Part shown: positions 8,222-15,511 of the stretch, one piece after another | Position numbering within the stretch: the stretch's first letter is position 1 | Layout: each line of letters opens with the position of its first letter | Assembly: GCA_013286045.1 (NCBI GenBank) | Contig: JABDGM010000026.1 | Location: 1 to 46,184, forward strand | Length of the DNA: 46,184 nt | From: Planctomycetota bacterium | Lineage (GTDB): Bacteria; Planctomycetota; Planctomycetia; Pirellulales; Lacipirellulaceae | Reading direction: 5' to 3' | Notes under the pieces: generated by a model | Database searches by the model: none | Seen by the model: only the letters and a program-made list of their open reading frames with translations | Told to the model about the DNA's origin: nothing | Made by a program: the position numbers and the translations under genes

Positions 8222-9058
8222 TCAGTCGACTTCGACCGTGGACCAGCGCGTTAGTTTGTCTGGGTTGCGCGTGATGTAGATACCGCGGATGCCGTTCTCG
8301 ATTGCGATCGACATTACCTGGATGACGTTCCCGTCGCTTGTGAACACCAGGCCCGGTTCGCCGTTCACCATCGTGTGCCGTATCTCACTCGAACTGTGTT
8401 TGCGGAAGATGCCGGCCAGGAAGCGAGCGACACGCGCGGGTTCGCGAAGGACGACGCGGGCCGCGGTTATTTTGCCGCCGCCGTCGGAGTGGACTTCGAT
8501 ATCTTGAGCGAGCAAGTCCTCGACTGCTTTCACATCGCCCAACCGACAGGCGGCGAGGAACTGCTCGGCCAACTCACCTGCGCGATGCGGATCGCCGCGG
8601 AATCGTCGCTCTTCGAGGCCGAGTCGTCGGCGAGCGCGGCTAACGAGCTGACGAACGGTCGCCTCGGGCTTGTCGACCACTTCGGCGATTTCGGCGTATT
8701 CGTAGTCGAACACTGTTCGCAAGAGAAGGGCGGCGCGTTCGTCCGGCGTCAGGCGTTCAAGCAGCAACAGAAACGCTTGCGATAGAGAATCGGCGATAGC
8801 GGAGTCGCGTGCCGGTGTATCGATCGGCTCCGGCACCCACGGGCCAATGTACTCGGTGCGATTTCGCACGCGCAGGTGGTCGATACAGCGGCGCGTCGTG
8901 ACTTTAATCAGAAATCCTTCGGGCGACGCTACTTCGTCGGCGGTCTGCAGCCGGAGATAGGCGTCCTGCACGGCGTCTTCGGCATCGGCTACGGTGCCGA
9001 GCATTCGATACGCGACAGACATCATGCGTGGACGGAGATAATCCAGATCTGCTTGCAT
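8222..9058 (-). CDS. ECF41-type sigma factor with C-terminal SnoaL-like domain
   Basis: A 278-residue extracytoplasmic-function sigma factor. Region 2 is at about 1-70 (AYRMLGTVADAEDAVQDAYLRLQ) and region 4 at about 110-165 (TPDERAALLLRTVFDYEYAEIAEVV...). A fused NTF2/SnoaL-like domain fills the C-terminal ~110 residues. Three group signatures of ECF41 are present: WVPEPI between regions 2 and 4 (family WLPEP), DGGGK, and NPDKL near the C-terminus. In this group the extension regulates the sigma factor in place of a separate anti-sigma factor. It sits inside an operon with cupin, DoxX and oxidoreductase genes; the promoter at 9582-9608 fits its own recognition sequence. Confidence 0.94.
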   Translation of the reverse strand: MQADLDYLRPRMMSVAYRMLGTVADAEDAVQDAYLRLQTADEVASPEGFLIKVTTRRCIDHLRVRNRTEYIGPWVPEPIDTPARDSAIADSLSQAFLLLLERLTPDERAALLLRTVFDYEYAEIAEVVDKPEATVRQLVSRARRRLGLEERRFRGDPHRAGELAEQFLAACRLGDVKAVEDLLAQDIEVHSDGGGKITAARVVLREPARVARFLAGIFRKHSSSEIRHTMVNGEPGLVFTSDGNVIQVMSIAIENGIRGIYITRNPDKLTRWSTVEVD

Positions 9059-9085
9059 CTTGATTCGTCAGCGTGAGTGACCGTG

Positions 9086-9517
9086 CTATTTCTCGGTAGG
9101 TTCGGGAATCGCGATCTCTTTCGCATCGCGCGGATGAACCAACGTGGCGATCAGCCGCGTGCGGCCTTTGTCGGATGGATTTTTCGACACGCGATGAAGG
9201 CAGCCAGCCGGTTCGTAAAATGTTTCGCCAGCTTTGAAGCGTTTTGTCGGCTGATCGTCGATGCCTAGCTCGTACTCACCCTCGACGACATACACGAAAG
9301 CTGGTCCAGGGTGCCGATGTGGCACACCCTGCTGCCCGGGCTCGATGGTGACCTCGACGACGGTTACCGCAGAATCCTTGCCGTCGAGCTTCTCCTTAAT
9401 ATCATAGTTGGAAACTACTTTCACTCCTTCGCCGTGGTCGTCGGTGTGGGCGAACGAGATTGCGGCTGCGACGACGACGGCGGTTCCCAACGCGAGCGTG
9501 AGCAATATGCGTTTCAT
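9086..9517 (-). CDS. Secreted cupin-domain protein
   Basis: A 143-residue protein with an N-terminal signal peptide (about 1-23, MKRILLTLALGTAVVVAAAISFAH). The remainder is one cupin barrel with the metal-ligand pattern PHRHPGPAFVYVVEGEYELGID in motif 1 and EPAGCLHRVSKN in motif 2, so a metal-binding periplasmic enzyme or sensor is likely. It is the first gene of the ECF41 operon, about 65 bases downstream of the predicted ECF41 promoter. A ribosome-binding site (GAGGTG) precedes the ATG. Confidence 0.88.
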   Translation of the reverse strand: MKRILLTLALGTAVVVAAAISFAHTDDHGEGVKVVSNYDIKEKLDGKDSAVTVVEVTIEPGQQGVPHRHPGPAFVYVVEGEYELGIDDQPTKRFKAGETFYEPAGCLHRVSKNPSDKGRTRLIATLVHPRDAKEIAIPEPTEK

Positions 9518-9581
9518 AATTCACCTCAACAAGCTGCGTGTGTTCAAATGGTGGCGTGAAGCACATGCCGTTCGTAACAAG

Positions 9582-9608
9582 GACGGTCGAGGCGGCCGAT
9601 TTGTGACA
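9582..9608 (-). promoter_or_regulatory. Predicted ECF41-dependent promoter (TGTCACA-N16-CGTC)
   Basis: Read on the minus strand, TGTCACA (9608-9602) is followed by exactly 16 bases and CGTC (9585-9582). This matches the ECF41 promoter consensus as I recall it from the literature, with the same spacing. It lies upstream of the cupin gene and of the sigma gene itself, which suggests autoregulation. Confidence 0.85.
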
Positions 9609-9709
9609 AGCGGCAGAAAAAATTATCCTGCGCTTAGCCCCAAGAGTAAATTGAGCGCAAGATTTCCCCGGAAATCGCGGCTGAGTGGGGCGAATCCAAG
9701 AATTTGCCG

Positions 9710-10849
9710 CTAATCGGCCATCGCCAGCCGCTCGCTGATTGGCGGGTGGCTATGGAGCATGATCACTTCAAGTGGATGGGGCTCGGTATCGGCCTTGTTG
9801 AGGCGGGCGAGCTTCCAGAAGGCTGAGCGGTACGCACTTGGGTTGCTCGTACGCGCCAGGGCGTAGCGATCGGACTGCCGTTCGTAAAAACGGCTGATTG
9901 CGTTTTGGAGCGGTGAGAGCAGTAGCGAGAATGCGGTGAGCGTGAACATTACGAGCGGCAAACTCGCGACTGGTGCGGCCGCAGCGGTCGAGATGCCGGC
10001 CCACCACACGATAACCCGATCGATGAGGTAAAAGCCGGCGAGGCTGGTAAGTACGCCGGTCGCGATCATCTTCGGGATGTGCTTGTGAACGTGATGGCCC
10101 AACTCGTGGGCGAAGATGACGTCGATTTCGTCGGGCGTGAACTTTTCGAGGAGCGTGTCGCCCATCAGTACGCGGCGTGTGCTGCCGAGGCCCGCGAGCA
10201 TTGCGTTCGCTTTTTGCGTGTCGGCGCTCAGGCCGAGGCGATAGACGCCTTCGATCGTGAGGCCGGTGCCCTTTGCAAGTTCCTTCAAGCGGGCATCGAG
10301 CTCGGCGTTGTCGATCGGCTCCACCTTGTAGAACAGCGGCACAATGAGCACCGGCGCGAGCTGGCCGAGAACGACACTTACCACGAAAAACGCGGCGGCG
10401 GCGATTAGCCACCAGTACGCGCCGGTGTGCCAGATGATCCAAAACAGGCCGAGGTTGAGCAGCCCGCCGAGGACGATCGTGAGCACATTGCTGAGCGACC
10501 AGTTCCGCACCCAGCGGGCGAGCGACTGATTGCTGAGGCCGAATTGGTGCTCGACGACGTAGTGGGAATAAAACGAAAGCGGCAGCGAGACTAGCATGTG
10601 ACCAATCATGACGATGCAAAACAGCGCGATCATGCGAAGCATCGATTGGTCGGCGGCGAGAGGTGCGAATCGGGCTAGCCAGGCGTCGAGCGGACGGGCG
10701 AAGACGAAGGCCATCAGCCCGAGGTAAACGAGGTCGATTGACATGTCGACCAGCGTGCAGGCGAGCGAAATGTGGTTATAGCGACGGGCCTCAGCGCGTT
10801 GCTCGGGGGTTTGCTCGTCTGGGTTGGCGGCGGGGTCGGCTTGGGTCAT
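9710..10849 (-). CDS. M48 family membrane metalloprotease (Ste24/CAAX prenyl protease-like)
   Basis: A 379-residue zinc protease of the Ste24 type, with membrane helices near residues 30-50, 70-95, 118-140 and 145-170 and around 270-320. The zinc motif is HELGHH at 248-253 in DEIDVIFAHELGHHVHKH. The third ligand is probably the Glu in SRFYERQSDRYAL. Relatives act in membrane protein quality control or clip hydrophobic substrates. A TACTAT six bases before the ATG could be a -10 for a leaderless transcript, but this is weak. The gene diverges from the ECF sigma gene at 11400. Confidence 0.93.
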   Translation of the reverse strand: MTQADPAANPDEQTPEQRAEARRYNHISLACTLVDMSIDLVYLGLMAFVFARPLDAWLARFAPLAADQSMLRMIALFCIVMIGHMLVSLPLSFYSHYVVEHQFGLSNQSLARWVRNWSLSNVLTIVLGGLLNLGLFWIIWHTGAYWWLIAAAAFFVVSVVLGQLAPVLIVPLFYKVEPIDNAELDARLKELAKGTGLTIEGVYRLGLSADTQKANAMLAGLGSTRRVLMGDTLLEKFTPDEIDVIFAHELGHHVHKHIPKMIATGVLTSLAGFYLIDRVIVWWAGISTAAAAPVASLPLVMFTLTAFSLLLSPLQNAISRFYERQSDRYALARTSNPSAYRSAFWKLARLNKADTEPHPLEVIMLHSHPPISERLAMAD

Positions 10850-11132
10850 TTATCTATAGTAGTGAGAAGCGGCTTTTGGCGGGCAGGCCGAGTTTTTCCG
10901 CAAGTCTAAGCCGCCGGCCGGCATCATTAATACGAGCGGTGCGATTGGCAGCAATTAACTGCCCGTCGTCCGTGACTTTTCTGCCGCAAAATCGATCACT
11001 AGCTTGGTCTATTTTACGACGCAGGCAAGTTAGGTCCGTTTGTAACAAGTGCAAAATTGGCAGGTGATTTACCCAAAAAACCTTATCCAACTTAACCGGA
11101 CACTTAATTGACGGATTTCTTAAGTCGGTACA

Positions 11133-11160
11133 GGTATGCAATTTAAAGCGTTTGCATACC
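11133..11160. repeat. Nine-base perfect inverted repeat
   Basis: GGTATGCAA (11133-11141) and TTGCATACC (11152-11160) are separated by ten bases. There is no T-tract, so an operator or leader hairpin is more likely than a terminator. It is 240 bases upstream of the ECF sigma gene. Confidence 0.55.
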
Positions 11161-11342
11161 GTAAGCCCGGAAAGTCAATAAGGCAATACGGCACATCACT
11201 TGCGATTTGTCAAACCCGGGACGGTGGAATGCCGTAGCAGGCCAGAATGGCTTTCTTAGCATTTTGCTTGTCCCCACCGGCGACCCAAGGATTTGCAGTC
11301 GTTAGAATGCAAGGGTCAAAGGTCACTATTCCTGACGAGGGA

Positions 11343-11390
11343 GGAGAGGGAAAACTTCTCCCGCTTGCGTCGAACCCTCTAATATAGAGG
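11343..11390 (+). promoter_or_regulatory. Two leader hairpins; the second covers the ribosome-binding site
   Basis: Hairpin 1 pairs GGAGAGG (11343-11349) with CTTCTCC (11355-11361) around GAAAA. Hairpin 2 pairs CCTCTA (11376-11381) with TAGAGG (11385-11390). The only GAGG suitable as ribosome-binding site for the ATG at 11400 is inside hairpin 2, so its folding would hide the site. Confidence 0.45.
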
Positions 11391-11399
11391 TTCGGAACG

Positions 11400-12056
11400 A
11401 TGAATATCGAGAACACGGAAGATCGCGCAAAGTTGGTTGTATCCGATGCCGAGCTCGGCACCTGGACCGATGAAGAATTGCTGCTCGAGTACCGGGTGAC
11501 CGGTCGTCCGGCGGTGTTCGAAACGCTGGTCAAACGGTACGAGCGAGAACTATATAACTACCTCCGACGGTTCCTGAATAATCAGGTTTTGGCCGAGGAT
11601 GCATTTCAAGCGACATTTATGCAGGTGCACCTGAAGTGCAGTCTGTACGATGATTCGCGGAAAGTGCGGCCATGGTTGTATACGGTCGCCACGAACCAAG
11701 CGATCGACATCCAACGCCGCAATCGCCGGCACAAGCTGGTGAGCTTGGATCGCCCGAACCGGGTGCAGCACGATGAGCTGGGTTCGCTAGTCGACGTATT
11801 GAGCGGTAATGAAGGTGAACCGATCAGCGATCTGGAAACCGGCGAGCGGAAGGAATGGATCCGCAAGGCCGTCGCGGCCCTGCCGGATCAGCTCCAATCG
11901 GCGGTGAAACTCGTCTATTTCCACGGTATGAAGTACCGGGAAGCGGCCGATGAGCTGGAAGTGCCAGTGGGCACGGTCAAAAGCCGGCTCCACTCGGCCG
12001 TGAAGCGGCTCGGTCAGGCCTGGGAAAATGGCCAGTCGATGCCGCAAAACGATTAA
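11400..12056 (+). CDS. ECF-type RNA polymerase sigma factor
   Basis: A 218-residue sigma-70 family factor of planctomycete ECF type. Region 2 spans about residues 32-100 (VFETLVKRYERELYNYLRRF, AEDAFQATFMQVH, RPWLYTVATNQAIDIQRR). Region 4 spans about 155-210 (LPDQLQSAVKLVYFHGMKYREAADELEVPVGTVKSRLHSAVKRL). The next gene in the same direction encodes an anti-sigma-like membrane protein, the usual arrangement for signal-controlled ECF factors. The ribosome-binding site is within a leader hairpin. Confidence 0.95.
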   Translation: MNIENTEDRAKLVVSDAELGTWTDEELLLEYRVTGRPAVFETLVKRYERELYNYLRRFLNNQVLAEDAFQATFMQVHLKCSLYDDSRKVRPWLYTVATNQAIDIQRRNRRHKLVSLDRPNRVQHDELGSLVDVLSGNEGEPISDLETGERKEWIRKAVAALPDQLQSAVKLVYFHGMKYREAADELEVPVGTVKSRLHSAVKRLGQAWENGQSMPQND

Positions 12057-12135
12057 AATTGTTTAATTCGCCATTTTTTTACTGCCGTGCAAACCCTCGG
12101 CGGCTAACAGGCGTATAAAAACCTAGAAGCATGAC

Positions 12136-12175
12136 GAAGAGCTCGTCCTTGTCATTGGGGGCGGGCTCTTCTTTT
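12136..12175 (+). terminator. Terminator or attenuator between sigma and anti-sigma genes
   Basis: GAAGAGC (12136-12142) pairs with GCTCTTC (12165-12171), followed by TTTT. Inner bases (CGTCC/GGGCG) can lengthen the stem. It lies between the sigma gene and the anti-sigma-like gene 36 bases further on, so it could set their ratio. Confidence 0.65.
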
Positions 12176-12211
12176 GGGAGTTCGGGGGGCTAATCGCAAG
12201 ACGCGGGCGTT

Positions 12212-13234
12212 ATGCGCGAACAGCTTATTCGTTATCTATTGGGCGAGCTCGACGCCGACGAACGTCGCGAACTGCGGGCCATGCTGCGGGATAACCCCGA
12301 GCTACAAAAAGAGCTGGCCCACCTTCGCGAATGTTTTGACACGAACCTCGATGAAGATGACGAGCCGTTGCCGCCTCGGAATTTGGCGGAGCGGACTGCC
12401 GAGCGTGTCGTCGACAGCGATGAATATGAGCTTGAAGCCGCGCTGCGCGGCCCAGAGATGCACGACGATGGCGACCCGCCATCGGGCATGCTCGGTTGGA
12501 GCCTTGCCGACTTGGCGGTCGCGGGCGGTGTGATCCTCGCCGTCAGCATGCTCGTGTTCCCGGCGCTTCGGGATAGCCGCGACGGCTCGCGACGCACGTT
12601 TTGCCAGAACAATCTTTATTCACTTTGGCTGCTAGATTCGCGTTATGCGGCCGAGCACGGTGGATTTTTCCCCGAGGTTCAGCCCTACGAAAACACGGGG
12701 ATTGTTGCAGCCCGCATCGTCGAAGGCGATTATGAAACGCCCGACCGACTCGCTGTTTTGCTCGTGTGTCCGGCATCGCATACCGCCGATGTGTTGCGTG
12801 CGACGGGCAAGGCGCTTTTGATTCCGTCTAAGGACGAAATTCAAAGGATGTCGCATGACGACCTGATGAAGGTTCTGGCGCATGCGTCGCCGTGTTATGG
12901 TTACCGTCTCGCTCAGCGGGTTGGCGAAGATTACGCGTATATGCAGAGCGGGCCGGTAGGCGAATCGGTTTTCGATCCGCTGATTGCCGATGCTTGCGAT
13001 GCCTCGACGACTCCTGCGACCTTTAATCATCGTGGCAAAACGATTCAGGTCATCGGGCGAGATGGCTCTCTTAAATCGTTCTCAGCGAAGTCGCCGCCCA
13101 TTTATGGGAACGATTCAGATATCTACCACAACGACTTCGGAAACGTGGACGTCGGCATCGGCTTGCGTGATGTCGTGCTGGCGCCGAGCGATGCGTCTCT
13201 GGCGGTGAATCGTACCGTGATAGAAAAGAGATAG
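12212..13234 (+). CDS. Anti-sigma-like membrane protein with DUF1559-like outer domain
   Basis: A 340-residue protein. The N-terminal ~45 residues (MREQLIRYLLGELDADERRE...) look like the cytoplasmic domain of planctomycete anti-sigma factors, without the zinc HxxxCxxC motif. One membrane helix follows at about 93-113. Right after it, FPALRDSRDGSRRTFCQNNL resembles the DUF1559 prepilin-like segment (family pattern LLPA.Q.ARE.ARR..C.NNLKQ). The rest should be outside the membrane. The position behind the ECF sigma gene supports an anti-sigma role. The link of the two parts in one chain is seen directly; the mechanism is inferred. Confidence 0.8.
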   Translation: MREQLIRYLLGELDADERRELRAMLRDNPELQKELAHLRECFDTNLDEDDEPLPPRNLAERTAERVVDSDEYELEAALRGPEMHDDGDPPSGMLGWSLADLAVAGGVILAVSMLVFPALRDSRDGSRRTFCQNNLYSLWLLDSRYAAEHGGFFPEVQPYENTGIVAARIVEGDYETPDRLAVLLVCPASHTADVLRATGKALLIPSKDEIQRMSHDDLMKVLAHASPCYGYRLAQRVGEDYAYMQSGPVGESVFDPLIADACDASTTPATFNHRGKTIQVIGRDGSLKSFSAKSPPIYGNDSDIYHNDFGNVDVGIGLRDVVLAPSDASLAVNRTVIEKR

Positions 13235-13577
13235 TCGCCCTCGGCGGCGCAATCGTTAGAATCGCTGCCACTATGCTTTGCCGCCGCTTACTTCGTGGTG
13301 ATTTTGCAACGTCGTAGCGATCCATTTGTTGCGATTTCAACACGCAAGGCTTGGCTCATAACCTGACCGCCCTCGCCTCGAATCGCGTAATTGCGGTTGC
13401 AGCAACAAGTTAGCAGTGCTGATCGCGGATCTGCGTCGCGGCCCGCCGGAATTGGCATCTGGGATGCATTACCCCGTGTCAGCATTCTCCACTCGGCTCG
13501 TCGCTGAGCATTCTCCCTTCGCCGCCGCGGAAGCCTTCGTCCCCTCAAGGCTTCCGCGGCTTTTTTATTGGCGATGC
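13235..13577. other. Intergenic region with a strong terminator at its right end
   Basis: About 340 bases between the anti-sigma-like gene (plus) and a PEP-CTERM gene (minus). Apart from the terminator at 13524-13566 no gene is supported. A minus-strand frame (13288-13548) gives an arginine-rich protein and is judged non-coding. Confidence 0.5.
13524..13566 (+). terminator. Rho-independent terminator with a perfect 14-base-pair stem
   Basis: GCCGCGGAAGCCTT (13524-13537) pairs fully with AAGGCTTCCGCGGC (13547-13560) around a nine-base loop, then six T. It lies 290 bases after the anti-sigma-like stop codon, implying a long 3' untranslated region or a separate small RNA. Confidence 0.92.
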
Positions 13578-14510
13578 CTAATGGCCGCGCCGATGAAGCA
13601 GGCTGCTGAATGCGACTACGAACAATAGAGCGGCCGTGGTCGGCTCGGGCACGGTGACTGGCGGATCAGGCACATTGCCCGTAAACGGGTGGTAATGGAA
13701 CTCTCCGCCGCCCTGTTGCACGGCGTTGAGAGCCATGCCCACGCCATTCACGTTGCCGCCATCGAGTGTGAGCGTGGCAAACGGCGCCAGTAAGCTGCCG
13801 AGGACAGCGATGTGGCTCGGCGTCACCGAGGTCGCAGTCGGAAAGTTGTAAATGACGCCGGTCTCGGCCGGGTTCGATTGACTCGAATCACCGTTGATTG
13901 CGAGTCCGCCGCCAAACGTGAGGCTCGTGCCGGCAATGTTGATAATTGCAGTCGACCCACTGGGGATGTGAATCTGCTTATCGCTGCTGCTGGTCCAGTC
14001 GCTCGCGGCAACTTGGAAGATATTGAGCGTGGGATCAGTGCCGTTGAGCGTCAGCGTGGAGAATTGGAACACGCTGGTGCCGTTGGCAGGAAGCGTAGCC
14101 CAGTACGCGCTCTTGGCCTGCAGATCGGCCTGTGCAGCGGCAAAGTCGACTGGGGTGCCCTGGAACGTGGTGCCGTTTGGCGTCGTGGGGGCCGCGGTCA
14201 GCGTGGTGCCGTAAACGGCGTTGCCATTGAAAACCTGCCAGGCGCCGGCGGCATTCATGTTGTTGCCTACGACCAGGTCGGTTCGCGTGCCGTGCGAATT
14301 GGTGAGCTGGACGCCTACGCCATAGCTGCTGGCGGTGAAATTGTTGCCGACCGCCAGGCGACCTTCGGTATCTCCGCCCGAGGCGTTGAGATTGTTAAAG
14401 ATAAAGCCGTTGTAGTCGCCGGCGATGCCGAGCGTACCCGCCACAGCGGGGTGGGCTGCAAAAAGTAAAAGGGCCGCAGCACATGCTGCGCGCAGAGATT
14501 TCAGTGACAC
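13578..14510 (-). CDS. Choice-of-anchor A family PEP-CTERM protein
   Basis: A 310-residue exported protein. It has a signal peptide (about 1-24, ending AVAG), then a choice-of-anchor A domain beginning GIAGDYNGFIFNNLNASGGDTEGRLAVGNNF, rich in Asn, Thr and Gly. The C-terminus is a PEP-CTERM sorting signal: VPEPTTAALLFVVAFSSLLHRRGH, i.e. PEP motif, hydrophobic helix and basic tail, recognised by an exosortase encoded elsewhere. The start is GTG 14510, with AAGGAG seven bases upstream. Likely an extracellular matrix or surface component. Confidence 0.93.
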   Translation of the reverse strand: MSLKSLRAACAAALLLFAAHPAVAGTLGIAGDYNGFIFNNLNASGGDTEGRLAVGNNFTASSYGVGVQLTNSHGTRTDLVVGNNMNAAGAWQVFNGNAVYGTTLTAAPTTPNGTTFQGTPVDFAAAQADLQAKSAYWATLPANGTSVFQFSTLTLNGTDPTLNIFQVAASDWTSSSDKQIHIPSGSTAIINIAGTSLTFGGGLAINGDSSQSNPAETGVIYNFPTATSVTPSHIAVLGSLLAPFATLTLDGGNVNGVGMALNAVQQGGGEFHYHPFTGNVPDPPVTVPEPTTAALLFVVAFSSLLHRRGH

Positions 14511-14701
14511 TAGCGTACTCCTTGGTGCAAAATCAGTGGTGTATAAACAGGGTGCTTTTGGCGAGACATCGCCAGGCAGGCCGCGCGGTATGAGTAGACA
14601 AGCCGCGGGAGCGAGTTGCTAAATGCATTTTGTTTGTTTGATTCAAAAGCGTCAAGAATAGGAAATTCCCCATTCGGGTTGATTTGGAAGGAGTAAGAGT
14701 C

Positions 14702-15070
14702 ATGAAGTTCGGACCCGTCACGCCCATACTTAGAATCTTCGATGAAACGAAGGCGCGAGAATTCTACGTAGACTTTTTGGAATTCAAAGTAGATTGGGAG
14801 CACCGCTTCGAGCCGGGCTTGCCGTTGTATATGGGGATCTCCAAAGACTCGGTCGCTGTGCATCTCTCGGAGCATTTCGGCGACGGTACGCCGGGATCGC
14901 ATGTGCGCATTGCGTGCGGTGACGTCGACGCGTATCAGCAGGCGCTCTTGGCAAAGAAATACAAGCACGCGCGGCCGGGAGTGCAGGATCAGCCTTGGGG
15001 CGCGCGGGAGATGACGATCAGCGACCCGTTCGGCAACAAGCTCACGTTTTGGATGCCGAGCGAGAAGTAG
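14702..15070 (+). CDS. Glyoxalase/bleomycin-resistance fold protein
   Basis: A 122-residue vicinal-oxygen-chelate protein starting at ATG 14702, with the ribosome-binding site GGAAGGAG at 14686-14693. The pattern VTPILRIFDETKAREFYVDFLEFKVDWEH at the start and MTISDPFGNKLTFW at the end match the bleomycin-resistance/glyoxalase-like (BRP) family. A TTG at 14684 would add six residues but overlaps the ribosome-binding site. Function in detail is unknown; relatives bind toxic small molecules or isomerise them. Confidence 0.9.
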   Translation: MKFGPVTPILRIFDETKAREFYVDFLEFKVDWEHRFEPGLPLYMGISKDSVAVHLSEHFGDGTPGSHVRIACGDVDAYQQALLAKKYKHARPGVQDQPWGAREMTISDPFGNKLTFWMPSEK

Positions 15071-15136
15071 TGCGAGCATTCGCTAACCGAGTTTCACCTG
15101 TGCCGGATAGAATCGGCATTGCCATACCTTGAACCA

Positions 15137-15150
15137 CGAGGTATACCTCG
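15137..15150. promoter_or_regulatory. Perfect 14-base palindrome, probable PadR operator
   Basis: CGAGGTATACCTCG is fully self-complementary and ends four bases before the padR-like start codon at 15155. Such a site fits autorepression by the dimeric PadR-type regulator encoded next. Confidence 0.65.
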
Positions 15151-15154
15151 CACC

Positions 15155-15511
15155 ATGGCCAAGCAAACGAATCCTGATTTTCTGAACGGCGTGCCGGAGC
15201 TGCTAATTTTGCAGCTTCTGGCGCGGCGAGCGATGTACGGTTACGAGCTCGTGCGGGCGATCGAGGAATCGAGCGGCCAGGTGCTCGAGTTCGGCGAGGG
15301 ATGCATTTATCCAGTTCTGCATCGACTCGAAAGTGACGGCGATTTGGCAAGCCGGCGCGAAACGGTCGGTGGGCGGAGCAGGGTGGTGTACCGGCTGACG
15401 GCAAGTGGCCGGAAGCGGCTTGTGGCGCGCATCGCGGCGTGGCGAAGCATCGTCGGTGCGGTCGAGCAAGTTTTGCAAGGAGCGAAACATGGCAAACCCG
15501 CCGTCTCGTGA
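15155..15511 (+). CDS. PadR family transcriptional regulator
   Basis: A 118-residue winged-helix repressor. The family core is LNGVPELLILQLLARRAMYGYELVRAIEESSGQ, then EFGEGCIYPVLHRLESDGDLASR and the wing GGRSRVVYRLTASGRKRL. The start is the ATG at 15155 (MAKQTNPDFL); an upstream start at 15119 would read through the palindrome. The stop overlaps the start of the next gene by 23 bases. PadR-type regulators often control such adjacent membrane partners. Confidence 0.93.
   Translation: MAKQTNPDFLNGVPELLILQLLARRAMYGYELVRAIEESSGQVLEFGEGCIYPVLHRLESDGDLASRRETVGGRSRVVYRLTASGRKRLVARIAAWRSIVGAVEQVLQGAKHGKPAVS

Larger units (their letters stand above)
10850..11399. other. Long divergent intergenic region (M48 protease / ECF sigma factor)
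   Basis: About 550 bases between divergent start codons. Frames here are short and lack protein-like composition. It holds the inverted repeat at 11133-11160 and two leader hairpins next to the sigma gene (separate entries). No tRNA or known riboswitch fold was recognised. Confidence 0.6.

Noticed and set aside
13288..13548. An 86-residue minus-strand frame between the anti-sigma-like and PEP-CTERM genes
   Set aside because: Arginine-rich composition, no ribosome-binding site, and it runs through the strong plus-strand terminator.
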